From Nicotiana tabacum (lineage: Eukaryota > Streptophyta > Magnoliopsida > Solanales > Solanaceae), in contig NC_134089.1 of assembly GCF_000715075.1 (NCBI RefSeq), positions 106,895,157-106,959,156 on the forward strand: 64,000 nt of DNA, written 5' to 3'. Position 1 is the first letter of the stretch. Every line of letters starts with the position of its first letter. The translations under genes and the position numbers were made by a program. This document shows positions 1 to 10,864 of the stretch, in pieces. The notes beneath the pieces are model-generated. The model saw nothing but the letters and a program-made list of their open reading frames with translations. It ran no database searches and was not told the origin of the DNA.

Positions 1-1991
1 CACGTAAGGGTAAATTTAGTAAATGGAGGATTTAACATGATAAAACACCTTCTATCTAATAAACATAAGAACCTAAGAGCCCTAAAATGTCAAATTTCCA
101 CAATTAAGCCCAGTAAGTACTCATTACCTCGCATATACAGCTTCACATGACACAATTAGCACAAATGACTCAAATCCTAAGGGGTAGTTTCTCCACACAA
201 AGTTAAGCAAGATACTTACCTCAAAGAAGCTAGACCGATACTCTAAAATGACCTTCTTGTATGAAACAATCTCCGAGCGGCTCAAATCTAGCCAAAATAA
301 CTTAATATTATAAATAAAAATCATAGGAAACAATTCCAAATAATAAAACTTCGATCTTTAATGAAAAATAAAAAAAGTCAACTCTAAATGTCAACCACAG
401 GCCCGCACCTTGGAACCAGATAAAATTTACAAAATCCGAATATTCATTCAATTACGAGTCCAACCATAGTTATTTCATCCAAATCCGACTTTGAATCGAT
501 GTTCAAAACCCAATTATTCTCTTTAGAAAAGCTTTTGATAAAAAAACCCCAATTCTCCAATCAAAATATGGATAAATTCAAAAACAAAATTCTGTAATCA
601 TATTAAAATCCAAAATTTATAGTTAGATACTGACCTCCATGAAAAGACGAGAAGAACACCACGAAAATCACCTCAATCGGAGTTCTATAACTCAAGATAA
701 TCTTAAAATACTAAATAAACATAGTCTGATTTTCTTTAATACACATAAAATTTTGCTTCTGCACCCAAAACTCCGCACCTGGGGTCTGCCAACTATAATT
801 TCTGTATTTGCGAACAATTTTTCGCACATGTAAGGTCGCAGATGCGGACCCAACTTTGCATCTGTGAAGCACCAACTTTCTTCTCCGACACTAAAATGAG
901 CATAACTTCCTCATGTTATGTCCAAATTCGATGGTTCTTTTGTTATGGGTCCGTAATTACGATACGGATCTAATGTTTCAATAAAAATAGAAATTGAAGC
1001 TAATTTGCTAAATGTGGTACCATTTACGCTTGAAGAAACGGCGTCAGAACATCAAAAAACGAGCCCAACACAACCCAAACATATTCAAAACTCACCCGAG
1101 CCCCTGAGGACCCTGCCCGAACATATCAATAAGTTCCAAAATATAATGCGGACCTACTCGAGGCCTCAAATCACATCAAACAATATCAAAACTATAAATC
1201 ACACCTCAAATCGAACTTAATGTACTTATGAACTTTCAACTTCTACAACTCGTGTCGAATCATATCAAATCAACCCGGAATGACGTCAAATTTTTTATGC
1301 AAGTCCTATATGACACAACAGAGCTATACCAACTCCCGAAATAGAAATTCAAACCGATATCAATAACGTCAACTTTTGATCAAATCTTTCAATATTCCAA
1401 ACCTTCAACTTTCTAATTTTCGCCAAAATGCATCAAATCAACCTACGAATCTCCAAATCTAAATCCGGACATACGCTTAAGTCTAAAATACCTTACGTAG
1501 CTATTGGAATCATTAAAATACCATTTCGGATTCTTCTACAAAAAAGTCAAACTCCTGTCAACTTTCACCACTTTAGCTTCTAAAACAAGAATCATTCTTC
1601 CAAATCAATCCCGAATTATCCGAAAACCAAACCCGGCAACACACGCAAGTCATGATACACAATACAAAGCTGCTTGAGACCTTAAGCCACAGAATGGAAT
1701 ACCGATTCTCAAAATAAATATCCGGATACACTCTTAAGTCCAAAGTCACCGTACAGAGTTGTCGGAACCATCAAAACTCCATTTTGGAATTATTTACACA
1801 TAAGTCAATATCTAGTCAACTCTTTCAACTTAAGCTTCCAACCTTGGACTAAGTATCCGAATTCATTCTGAAACATTCCCGGAAAAAGACCAACTACCCC
1901 GGAAAGTCACATAACAATAAACAAATGTAGAATGAGTAATAAATGGGGGAACGCGACTACAATACTCAAAATGATCGGCGGATCGTTACAC
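1..1991 (-). mobile_element. Partial LTR, Tekay/Del-like chromovirus, minus orientation
   Basis: The right edge reads GGCGGATCGTTACA. It matches the right edges of other minus-strand LTRs in the window at 52006, 53796 and 61138, which end in GGGTCGTTACA or close variants. Inside are the same landmarks seen in those LTRs: a run mentioning TCGCAGATGCGG near 840, and paragraphs of low-complexity AC-rich sequence with no long reading frame. The left end lies outside the window, so target-site duplications cannot be tested. The short ORFs here have no recognisable domain. It could be a solo LTR or the 3' LTR of an element lying to the left; no pol sequence follows on the right. Confidence 0.55.
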
Positions 1992-3151
1992 CAAGTCGCA
2001 GATAGAATGGTCTCTCTAAGCCATAACTAGGAGAACCAGTACATATGCACCAATTTTTATTCATTACCTAGTCATATTAGAGGACTTTTGAACATAGATA
2101 AATGTCAAATGCCTTCATTTCGAGTCTAGAAAAGGAGACCAAGCATGCTCATGTTCGAGTCACCTTGAATTCCCAGCTATATTGCCACTTCATTTTGGGG
2201 TCAATTAGTTTGTTCATAGTTATGGAACTATTATGTTTACAAATCTTGACTCCTACTAGTACAGCCTCCAAAATGTATATGAAGGTAAGGCCTAGTACCC
2301 CTTCAGCAACTTTGTTTTGCGCACAATGACAATAAAATCGTGACTCATGTTTGAAGTTAAAAAAATTGAAAAATAATTGATAAAGATCATCATCCAACAA
2401 TTACATAACAAGGTGAATCTAAACTATGGGAATACCTTCAAGTAAAAGTGCGATTTCACTTGAATAAAGTTGTCATCAATAATAGCAAACCACAATTACA
2501 CCTCTCAAAAGAGTATTCATCATTCATCCAAATTAGTCTCCCTCAAATGAAAGCTTTAAGGGCTATTTATAGTAGAGTGGTTATTTGACTACAAATGATC
2601 CAAATACCTCTAAGCTAATTCTAAGGAACTAAGTATAGTCACTTATTACAAGTACAATCTCCAATTACATGTAATCTTCAATTGATGGTAAATTACATTA
2701 GAGCCTCCAACTGCGAAAGTAGCCATCAATTGACATTCAAAGCGCATGTTGGCTATCTTGGGTCGTATCATAGAGGGACGTAAAGAGTGTTTTAAGAAGA
2801 GATTATTTTATGTTTGGAAAAACACTCATTTAATTTGTGGTGATGAGTTGTCAATTAACATTGATAAAACCACGTGTAAGAAACATCGATGATAGAATTA
2901 CAAGGTGTCCTAATATCAACCAAACTTATTCGTGTTAAATTTTGTTGTCATTTTTGTGCATTAACCTCATATACTTATATATCTGAGAAGTGTAATTATA
3001 AATGATCATTATTTATCGATCGTGCAATTTGATCATTATGTGGTCGCTTGATCAATGCTCGGTTGTGAGCACTCATCCACACATTTGTCTCGGATGCTCG
3101 TTCGATGCTCAAGATTTGCCAATTAAGTCAAGGAAAAATTACGCACATGCG

Positions 3152-3157
<6 letters not shown>
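1992..3157. other. Unassigned non-coding stretch
   Basis: I recognise no gene or named repeat here. The short frames on either strand lack family motifs. On the minus strand a TATA-like string, CTATAAATAG (complement of 2562-2571), precedes a segment that could be a transcribed leader, as in a copia-type LTR, but no LTR ends or coding region confirm it. The stretch ends in the AT microsatellite. Confidence 0.3.

Positions 3158-3197
<40 letters not shown>
3158..3197. repeat. (AT)20 microsatellite
   Basis: A perfect 40-bp alternating AT tract lies immediately before an abrupt switch to very GC-rich sequence. It can form cruciforms and is prone to slippage, so its length may differ between individuals. 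Confidence 0.97.
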
Positions 3198-3198
<1 letters not shown>

Positions 3199-3200
<2 letters not shown>

Positions 3201-3331
3201 GGCTTAGGCCCGTCACGGGCCGATTCCACCCATTGAGCCCACGAAGACCGGGACCGCCAGAGCCCAGGACCACGAAGCCCGGGACCGCGAGGCCCGGCCC
3301 GTTGGGCCCACTAAGGCCCGGGCCCGGGCCA
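3199..3331. repeat. GC-rich block of GGCCC/GGGCC motifs
   Basis: About 130 bp are dominated by GGCCC, GGGCC and CCCGGG strings, including CCCGTCACGGGCC, in an otherwise AT-rich region. Many of the strings are self-complementary, so the block can fold strongly. Similar blocks are common next to plant hAT-type transposons, but no hAT terminal repeats are visible here, so I leave the origin open. Confidence 0.7.
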
Positions 3332-3334
3332 GAA

Positions 3335-3411
3335 TACAGCATAGCTTAATTAGTTGGTTAGAGCGCATGCTTAGTAAGCGGAGTTCCTGAGTTCGACTCT
3401 CAATGAGACCA
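3335..3411 (+). pseudogene. Degenerate tRNA-Thr(AGU)-like sequence, possible SINE head
   Basis: The D-arm reads GCTTAATTAGTTGGTTAGAGC with a paired stem and a good A box (from 3342). The anticodon-loop region is TTAGTAA, which would give anticodon AGU. The T-arm carries a near-consensus B box, GAGTTCGACTC (3389-3399), with four stem pairs. The 3' acceptor strand TGAGACC plus A (3404-3411) is present. The matching 5' acceptor strand is lost (TACAGCA), and the anticodon stem has mismatches, so this is not a functional tRNA. It could be a tRNA pseudogene or the promoter head of a tRNA-derived SINE, since AT-rich repetitive sequence follows directly. Confidence 0.6.
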
Positions 3412-3650
3412 TTTTATTTTTTCGATATTTCTATATTTTGCTTTGATTGTATTCACTGCGCGAACAAATACAATCGATACATGTTGTATCTTTTGTATAA
3501 TCCCTGTATTTTGTATTGATTGTATTTGTTGCGCATACGAATATAAATGATACAGATTATATTCGTTGAATGAACAAATACTTAATACAAGTTGTATTCC
3601 TTGTACAAATAAATACAATTGATACAGGTTATATTCTTTGCGCGTCTCAC
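3412..3650. repeat. AT-rich degenerate repeats after the tRNA-like head
   Basis: Phrases such as TTGATTGTATTCACTGCGCG, GATTGTATTTGTTGCGC and TTATATTCTTTGCGCG recur. They are separated by ACAAATACAAT/GATACA strings at irregular spacing of roughly 40-60 bp. No coding potential is visible. The block may be the body of a SINE or a diverged minisatellite. Confidence 0.5.
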
Positions 3651-3667
3651 TATAAGTGATTCAAGCG

Positions 3668-4082
3668 TTAAAATAGCACGGTTTATCCAGTTTTCGGACT
3701 GGTCATTCAAATATAACCAACATTTACCAAGTCATTAAAAAATAACCATTATTTTGCTACAACAGAGACCGATCTAGCATAATATACTGGAGTTCGGTGC
3801 ACCTGTGTATGAACTTCCAGCATATTATGTTGGACCAGTATACTTTGCTGGCTCTAGTATAATATACTAGAGACTGGAGCACCGGTGCTCCAAACTCCAG
3901 TATATTATGCTGGACCTGTATATTATACTGGAACTCCAGTATATTATGATGGAATATTTTTTCGGATTTTAAACAGTGTTTTCGTTCAGATTTATCTTTA
4001 CATGAAAAATGGCTAAATTTCGATTACTTTTGAAACTGTGGTCATTTTTGAATGACCGCTTGTAAATCTGGCTATTTTTAAA
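3668..4082. mobile_element. Palindrome-rich foldback/MITE-like element
   Basis: The left end (TTAAAATAGC, then GGTCATTCAAATATAACC) is an imperfect inverted copy of the right end (GTCATTTTTGAATGACC, then GGCTATTTTTAA). This gives degenerate terminal inverted repeats of about 70-90 bp. The interior (3775-3955) holds at least six short imperfect palindromes of the type CCAGTATATTATGCTGGA or TAGTATAATATACTAGAG. No transposase is present, so it is non-autonomous. I recognise this as a dispersed repeat common in Solanaceae. I could not identify a target-site duplication. Confidence 0.65.
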
Positions 4083-4475
4083 TTTCTCCCGATTCAAGCT
4101 CGTAACAAATGAACAGTACCTATGAATGATATTTAGGAAAATTTTAGTTACGTGTATGATTATTACGCTCTATACGTAATACTTTATGAAAATTTCTCTT
4201 AAGTACATTACTCTAGCCTATAATCGTCCAATTCATGGGCCTTATCTTATCTTACTTACAGATCTGGATCAAATTTGGATGATCTTGGTAAATCATCACG
4301 TTTAAGTCGGTCATTAGAGCTTAGTCATATTTTAAATTGTAATGGCAAAATAGTCACTGATTTGATTAAATTAACATATTTTCCCCCAACTAGAATACAA
4401 AATAGAATTCCGGTAATCGGTACTGGAGTTCGAAAATTTACAAGTGGAACATGATAATATGCGAGATTTACATGT
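4083..4475. other. Unassigned non-coding stretch
   Basis: AT-rich sequence with no recognisable gene, tandem repeat or element end. Confidence 0.4.
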
Positions 4476-5712
4476 AATCGAATATGTTTTACCCCTACTT
4501 TGGGTTTTTAGGTGTTTTGAAGGTTGAAAGATGACCACTTGAGCTTAATTGTTGAAGTTTGTTATGTAGGAAGCTAAGAGTGAAAAATAGAGGTGATTAG
4601 AGCAATAATGAAGCTAAAACACAATTTTTGAAGAAAAGGAAAATCGGACCAGGCAGTGAAGTAACTTCGAAAAGCATAGGAAAATCTGAAAAATTCAACT
4701 AGACCCTATGCAAAGCACAACTATATCACAAGGGAAAATTTGCCTACGTTTTATCTTGAGGGAAAACTTAGTCAATTGACTCAGGGACCTGATATAAGAG
4801 CTGCTAAACCTTATTTAGGCCACACGCTTGACCTGAGAAGTCAAGGAACACCATTGTTGAAGGAAAATTGAGCCCGAAAGGTCGTAAAATTCTTTCAAGA
4901 AGACGAATCGAAGAGTTTCTCTCTACTTTTCTATCTTTATTTCTATGAATATTGGTTTGACAATGGTTTATGTATTTTTGAGTAGTATTATGAGTAGCTA
5001 CACCCGCAATCTAGGGTTGATGAAACCAATTGTTGGATGAATTCTTGATTGCGTGTTGATATAATTGAGTTGTTTTTACTTCTAATTGTTCAACTATGTG
5101 CTTCTTGTAGTTAATCGAAGGGCCCTTGATTAATCGTCTTTAGTTATCTTGTGTTGATTTATAGATATCACTTGATTAGATTGTTGTTGAACAATTCCAC
5201 TTTCGAATAGGTTAAGAGATTAATTACTTGAATATAAAAGCGACATTAGAGATAACAAAGATTGGCGTGATCTTTATGAGTTGTACGAATTATCAGCTAG
5301 AGTAGTTCCACAGAATACTAATCGTAATTTATGGAGAGATAATTGCAATAAACAAGAACTCATCATCTTTAGATAGTGGTGCGCCGAGATTAGAGCCAGC
5401 GTATTAGGAATTAGTCCAGCAATTGGGGAAATCATGAACCCTAGATATTTTTATCCTTGATTCAACCTCATTCTTGTTAGTTGATAATTTTTATTGCCAT
5501 TTTTTATTAGTTAAGTAATTTTTGTTCCTTCCTAAATCAAGTCTTGAACTCTAAAAGTTGACTGAGCTTGTCATTAGTGATATCAAAAAGTTGTAGCAAA
5601 TATGTTAGTTATGTGGGATTCGACTTTGGGCTCTTGAACCGAATTATTTTTGCAGCAACCGCGTAGTCCTTTTTATAAGGAATAGTTGAGCATGATAAAA
5701 TTTTGAATCATC
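4476..5712 (+). mobile_element. Athila-like LTR fragment (3' part)
   Basis: The text resembles the 3' half of Athila-type LTRs. A transcribed leader-like segment near 4900-5100 (TATGAGTAGCTA, then CTAGGGTTGATGAAACC) is followed by TGTGGGATTCGACTTTGGG at about 5615. It closes on GCAGCAACCGCGTAGTCC and TTGAGCATGAT near 5700. The expected Asp-tRNA primer site does not follow, and the left boundary is not visible, so this is a fragment. A minus-strand Athila integrase remnant lies 4 kb to the right, but the orientations disagree, so they may be separate insertions or an inversion. The family call rests on recognition only. Confidence 0.4.
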
Positions 5713-6383
5713 AATGTCCCCATTTTGTTTTGTCCCCTCTTATGTTTTCCAACTACATTTTTCTCTTTAACATTTTTTTTTTTTGATAATGGAGCTTCAA
5801 TCTTTCAAGTACATAATATTTTCTCATAACCACAATCACGCAACCTAAAGTAGTTAAGGGGAAGATGGGTCAACAAGAGGGATTAATGCAAAATGAACAT
5901 GGCTTGTAACATGGGTTGCCAAAGAAAAGATTAATAGGCGCAAGTTGAGATGCTAGAGATATTCATTCATTTGGTAGGCTAATTTAGGCACTAGAGAGTT
6001 ATATCAAAGAAGGCCTACTATCACTCTAAGGATCAAAACTTCCTAGAACTTCACCTCAAACAATAGGCAGGGCGAGTTCTAGACTCACATGTGTACATGA
6101 AAATGCGCAACAAAAACTCCCCACACAATATACAAGAAATTTACAAGTCACTCAGTTTCACCGTCAATGTACAAACATGAGCTCATAAAGGAGGTTCAAG
6201 AACAACTTAGGTGACTCTCACAAAACACAACTTTTTAAGAAGTGGATTCTCTTTGCTTCAAGTTCTTTTCTTTTTTCTTTTTATAAATTACAAACAGAAA
6301 GAAAGAAAAAAAAATGATTGGTTCAAAAGAAAAACTCACTGGAAAATATCCAAGTCCAAGAAAATCCAATGAGATTATTATGC
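5713..6383. other. Non-coding stretch between Athila-like pieces
   Basis: No reading frame of note. It contains purine and pyrimidine tracts (for example poly-T at 5778-5790 and A-rich 6300-6314). By position it may be the 3' non-coding part of the minus-strand ORF that follows. Confidence 0.3.
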
Positions 6384-7548
6384 TTAAAAAAATAAAATTA
6401 CACTATAGATAATGTATTCCCCCACCCCCACCCCCCACAATGTCCCCAGTGCAGCAAAAAACAGAGCAGGAGTGAAGAAATACTCCCTCCAAGTATCATA
6501 GTCGGAGTCGCCGGCATCAGTGTCATCGGCGTCCTCCACATCTGCATCACCTGCATTATCACCAACAATTATGGTTGGACCATTGTGAGAAGGTCCAACA
6601 ACAAGGTCTGGGGCTGGCAAGGCAAGAGTTGAAGTACGAGCATGGGGTACCCTCCTCCTTGTCAGACTCATCATCACTTTCATCATCCTCTTCTGCTGAC
6701 ATGGGTGGTGTAACCTCGTCCTCAGATGGATGAACATCACTATCCTCATCAATGTTTAATGCAAACTTCGATTCAACACCAAATAATATAGACTTCATGA
6801 AATCTCTATCAGTTTCTGGTCAGTACTCAACTTCATAGATTTTTTGGGGCCCTTGACCGCAGGGTAGTTGTCCAATTTAGTCTCAGGTGGCTGCTTCACT
6901 TTGCCTCCTTGGTTGGACACTTTAAGCGTATCCTTCATGTATTTGGTTAGGGTGTTTGCATAAAACAAACGACACATTGACCACCTCAATGTTCAGATAA
7001 ACTCTAGCTGGTTCAAATACTTGTAGGGCAGCACATGGTGTCGACTCCGACCTTTCGCTTCCACTTAACCTGCTTGTTGCCATTATATAGAACATCTCTA
7101 ATTCTAGCGTAGTCATGTTGCTTTTTCCAACTGAAGTCATCATCTGGATTATGGAGTACTAAAAATTCATTAAATTCCATTAGAGTTATGTGAAAGTCAA
7201 CCACTCTTACCTTAGATACCCCGCTCTTCCAATCTACCCAATTGACATATAGTTCATGAATCATTGTGACGTTAGCGTTACGTGCTGGCTTGAACAATGG
7301 ACCCTACTGGCGGTTCTTTGTCAAATCCTTCCATATCCCCATGTACTTCTTCTTTAATTTTCTTCATCTACATGTCTTTCTGCCATGCACTTCTTTTTAA
7401 CCATTTCAAAGATCTTTGCTGCCTCGTCATTGAAATTTTGTGGTGGCACAAGAACCTTTTGTTTCTTTGCTTGCCTCTATCCAACTACCTCTTTCTCCGT
7501 AGCCCGAAAGGATGAAGGTTGTGATTTTGCCTTTGGTTTGGGTGCCAT
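6384..7548 (-). pseudogene. Degenerate ORF, possible Athila-associated/plant transposon protein
   Basis: On the minus strand an ATG at 7548 opens a frame beginning MAPKPKAKSQPSS. It continues, through several frameshifts and stops, to a conserved-looking block (7297-7013) with NVTMIHELYVNW, SKVRVVDFHITLMEFNEF and DVLYNGNKQVKWKRK. A further block follows with RLFYANTLTKYMKDTLKVSN (about 6990-6900). The C-terminal part (about 6800-6620) is strongly acidic, EDDESDDESDKEEG. The layout resembles the long uncharacterised proteins annotated in Solanaceae as putative plant transposon proteins. Its place downstream of the minus-strand Athila integrase remnant fits the extra ORF of Athila elements, but that link is inference. 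No catalytic motif is visible. Confidence 0.42.
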
Positions 7549-9028
7549 AGTGTTACCTACAAAGCGAGAAATATCTAGTGTCAGCTGTATAAGGGAATTA
7601 TAAGAATTAGAGTCTAACAACTGAATATTCCTAAAGTTGCACATTCCTCTATTCAATTTAACTGTTGCGATGACCATAAGCTAAGCACTAAGTGCTCAGA
7701 CTTTAATTTAACAAAGCTTGCAATATAGAATAGTGATTGGTAGCTTCTCCGGTACACACATATTCTAGTAATAGAGACAATCAAGTGGGTACTCAGACTT
7801 CCCCTCAAACAAAATCGTACAGACCTACCCATTCCGCACTTAGCATGGCAATATTGTCTTACCAAAAGAAGCAAACTCAAGGTGAGCACACAAAAGTGTT
7901 GCAACATTCAGAACAATCTACGAACATGCTAGAGCGGTGTCGTAGCATTAAAAATCGGTCAAGTAATTCGAGTATTTAAACTTCATTCAACCTTGCACGA
8001 GTTAAAAGTATGGGCACATTGATGGCATGCCAACAAAATCAGAAAAGAGTTCCACTCATTCCAATTAACACCTAACAACCTCTAAAATATGGTTCGCTAC
8101 TCAAATTTCGCGAAAACTACCATTTAGCGGTTGAGGAAAATTATCAAACAGTTGGTGCGCTTAACTCAGAACATGCACATTGTGCAATTGATGGGGGTAC
8201 TAGCCTCCCAAAGAGACGAAGATCATCGTCGATGATTATGCAACATAATTCAACTTCAATCCCAATTTAGTCTATACATATACATCGAGCAACTTAGCAC
8301 AAGTATACCAAAACCCTTTTTTTGTCCTAGGGCTAGAAAATATTACACCAAACTATCAATATGGAGTGGTGTAATGGGGGTAGATGAAAATTGGCTAGGG
8401 TCCGACCAATAATGGTGAACCCTGGAATTTTAGGGGTGACGGGGTAGGTGTGCAGTGGGCGAGAAAGGGGAATAGAGTGATGAGAGAGAAAGAAAAGAAA
8501 AGAGAAGATAAGATAAGAGAGATAGAACTTACCGGTCGCCAGAGGGTGGTGGTCGCTGGTCAGAGCAACATCGATAAGGGAGAGTATCGGGGAGGGAGTA
8601 TGTAGGGAATTGCTAGGTTTTCGAATTAGTGAGGAGGAAAAATAAGGAGGAGGGTTTATTTGGGAGGAGGGTAGAGATAAAAAAAATAAAAATTCACTTA
8701 CCACAGTGCTATAATCCTATAGCTCACTGTCGAGGAGAGAAAAAATATTGCCTTGTGTCAATATCTATACTATTGTCCTTTAGCACACTGTTTAAGGAAA
8801 AAATTCCGCCTTATTCGCTATCCCTGTGCCATACTTTCTTAGCACACTATTAAGCAGAGAATTTTTTTAACAGTTACAGTAATTCATGAAATTTTCAAGC
8901 TAATCCCTTCTCGGGTTACCTTATTTGCTCCATAAACTTTGTAGTTGTGTATTAATCTTGTAAGACAAACAAAACTAATCAACTAAAATTAATTTACTAA
9001 AATAATAAAGTAAAATACTGATAATGAC
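7549..9028. other. Non-coding stretch with three ~61-bp-spaced repeats
   Basis: No convincing gene. Near 8717, 8777 and 8838 the phrases TAGCTCACTGTCGAGGA, TAGCACACTGTTTAAGGA and TAGCACACTATTAAGCA recur about every 61 bp, forming a short diverged tandem repeat. The stretch 8440-8660 is purine-rich on the plus strand. By position this may be 3' sequence of the minus-strand Athila remnant. Confidence 0.4.
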
Positions 9029-9031
9029 TTA

Positions 9032-9332
9032 GTGGGCGTTTGGACATAAAAATCGTAAAATTCCAAAAAATTAAGAAAAAATTCAAGTGAAAATAGTGTT
9101 TGAAAAATAGTGTCGTGTTTGGATATGAATATAATTTTTGGTTGTTTTTGAATTTTTGTGAGTGATTTGAGTGAAAATTTTGAAAAATAGCTTTTTGAAG
9201 TTTTCAAATTTTCAAAAAAATTCAAAATTCATCTTCAAGTGAAAATTGGTAATTTTTATGGCCAAATATTGATTTAAAAAAAAGTGAAAAATTTTCGAAA
9301 AAAAGAAAAAAATTCTTATGTCCAAACGGCTC
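9032..9332. mobile_element. 301-bp MITE with TTA target-site duplication
   Basis: The left end GTGGGCGTTTGGACATAA and right end TTATGTCCAAACGGCTC are terminal inverted repeats. They share GTTTGGACATAA exactly and differ slightly at the tips. TTA occurs directly outside both ends (9029-9031 and 9333-9335), as expected for PIF/Harbinger-type insertion. The interior is AT-rich, with subterminal AAAATTTTC/GAAAATTTT strings that extend the foldback, and has no coding capacity. It sits between the Athila integrase remnant and the ORF at 6384-7548, so it post-dates that element. The superfamily is inferred from ends and TSD length only. Confidence 0.75.
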
Positions 9333-9339
9333 TTAAAGT

Positions 9340-10530
9340 CATGGGTTTCCTCCCACGCAATACCTTATTTAACGTTGTGGCACGATGCAGACCTTCAGGA
9401 TTACGCTTCGCTCACATATTAGGGCTCTTTCAAGTACATCACATCTTTCTCTCCTTTTTCTTCAATCATTTTAAAGTAGTGTTTTAACCTTTACCCATTT
9501 ACTTTAAACCTGTTTGTCCCATCTTCGGACTCAATTTCTACAGCTCCACTTGGGAACACGTGCACAATTCTAAATGGTCCAGACAATCTAGATTTCAGCT
9601 TACCCGATAATAATCTCAATCTCGAGTAGTATAATAAAACTAGATTTGAAGTTCCTATCTATAATGTGCTTATCGTGCATCATCTTAATAATTTTCTTAT
9701 ACAATATTGTACTCTCGAATGCTTAGAACCGGAACTCCTTGAGCTTATATAACTCTGTAACTCTACCTGTGCCCGCGGTTTTCATATCCAAATTCAATTG
9801 CCGGCAATGCGCATAAGGATTTATGATCAAGCTCCACCGGAAGATGGAATGCTTTTCCAAACACCATCTTGTACCGAGACATACCGATTGGAGTTTCAAA
9901 TGTTGTGCGGTAAGCCCATAACGTATCATCCAACTTCCTTGACCAACCAGTCTGTGTCACATTCTCTGTCTTGGCCAAGGCACTTTTGATTTTCCAGTTA
10001 GACACTTTCACTTACCCACTCGTTTGCGAGTGGTAAGGTGTGGCAATTTTATGGCGACCTCCATACTTTTCTAGCAGCCTTGCAAAAGCTCTATTGCAGA
10101 AATGAGTTCCACCATCAGTGATTATAGCTCTCGCAGAGCCAAATCGTGTGAAAATATTTTTTTCCTTAAAAATCCTATTACTCCTTTTGCATCATTTGTT
10201 GGAAGAGCCACAACTTCAACCCATTTTGAGACATAGTCAATTGCTACCAATATGTACTTGTTACCATACGAGCTGATAAAATGGTCCCATAAAATTAATC
10301 CCCCAAGCGTTAAATAATTTCACCTCTTTAATTACAGTCATCGGCATCTCATGATGGCGAGATATGTTGCATGTTATTTGGCATTCATCACAAATTTTCA
10401 CCCAAGCATGGGCATCCTTGAATAGAGTCGGGCAATACAAACCCGACTCCAACACTTTCGCAACTGTCCTAATTCCTCCAAAGTGTCCACTATATGTATC
10501 ACACCTCTTTCTTTTTGCCACACAACTCTA
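9340..10530 (-). pseudogene. Athila-type integrase remnant
   Basis: Translated on the minus strand in pieces. The block 10521-10261 has the zinc-binding region (SGHFGGIRTVAKVL, CDECQ) and the start of the catalytic core (WGINFMGPF). A second block near 10130-10090 reads ITDGGTHFCN and keeps the middle Asp. The block from 10011 down has VKVSNWKIKSALAKTENV, then WAYRTTFETPIGMSRYKMVFGKAFHLPVEL, the C-terminal core typical of Athila integrases. Two catalytic positions appear lost: the first Asp is Asn (GIN) and the Glu position is Lys (10006-10008). Stops and frameshifts separate the blocks. The upstream RT is missing, and the right boundary abuts an old LTR near 10530. Confidence 0.75.
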
Positions 10531-10864
10531 TTACGAGGTTGAGTTAGAAGAGTTTTTCCAATTAAAATGACGTTTTGAAAATATTTGGCTCGTAATTTTT
10601 GGTCTACGAAAATAGAAGACTGAGTAAGAAATTCTGTTGACCGAGGGGAAGGTGTAAGGCACCTCTCGAGTCCCTTGGTTCTAGCACGGTCGCTTTATTG
10701 ATTAATGTAAGGCTTAAATCAAATTTTAACTATTCTTATATTTTATTGATTATGGATTATTTATTACCACTTAATTACTTATTATATTTTATTAATAGCG
10801 TTCACCAAGATGCAATACGCATACAAGTTATTCTTCTTTGAAGTTGGATGTTAAACCAAGGTGC

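Noticed and set aside
1005..1220. 71-residue plus-strand ORF
   Set aside because: It lies in a partial LTR, is low-complexity and has no family motif.
2562..2571. Minus-strand TATA box as a host gene promoter
   Set aside because: No coding exon follows on the minus strand; left only as a note in the unassigned stretch.
3002..3349. 115-residue ORF spanning the AT repeat and GC block
   Set aside because: Its middle is an Ile-Tyr run from the microsatellite and its end a Pro/Arg/Gly run from the GC block.
3335..3411. Functional tRNA-Thr gene
   Set aside because: 5' acceptor strand does not pair with the 3' strand and the anticodon stem has mismatches.
4476..5712. LTR belonging to the Athila integrase remnant at 9340-10530
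   Set aside because: Orientations disagree and no primer site follows, so the link is not supported.
8333..8704. 123-residue minus-strand ORF
   Set aside because: Composition follows the purine-rich plus strand; no domain, no neighbours supporting a gene.
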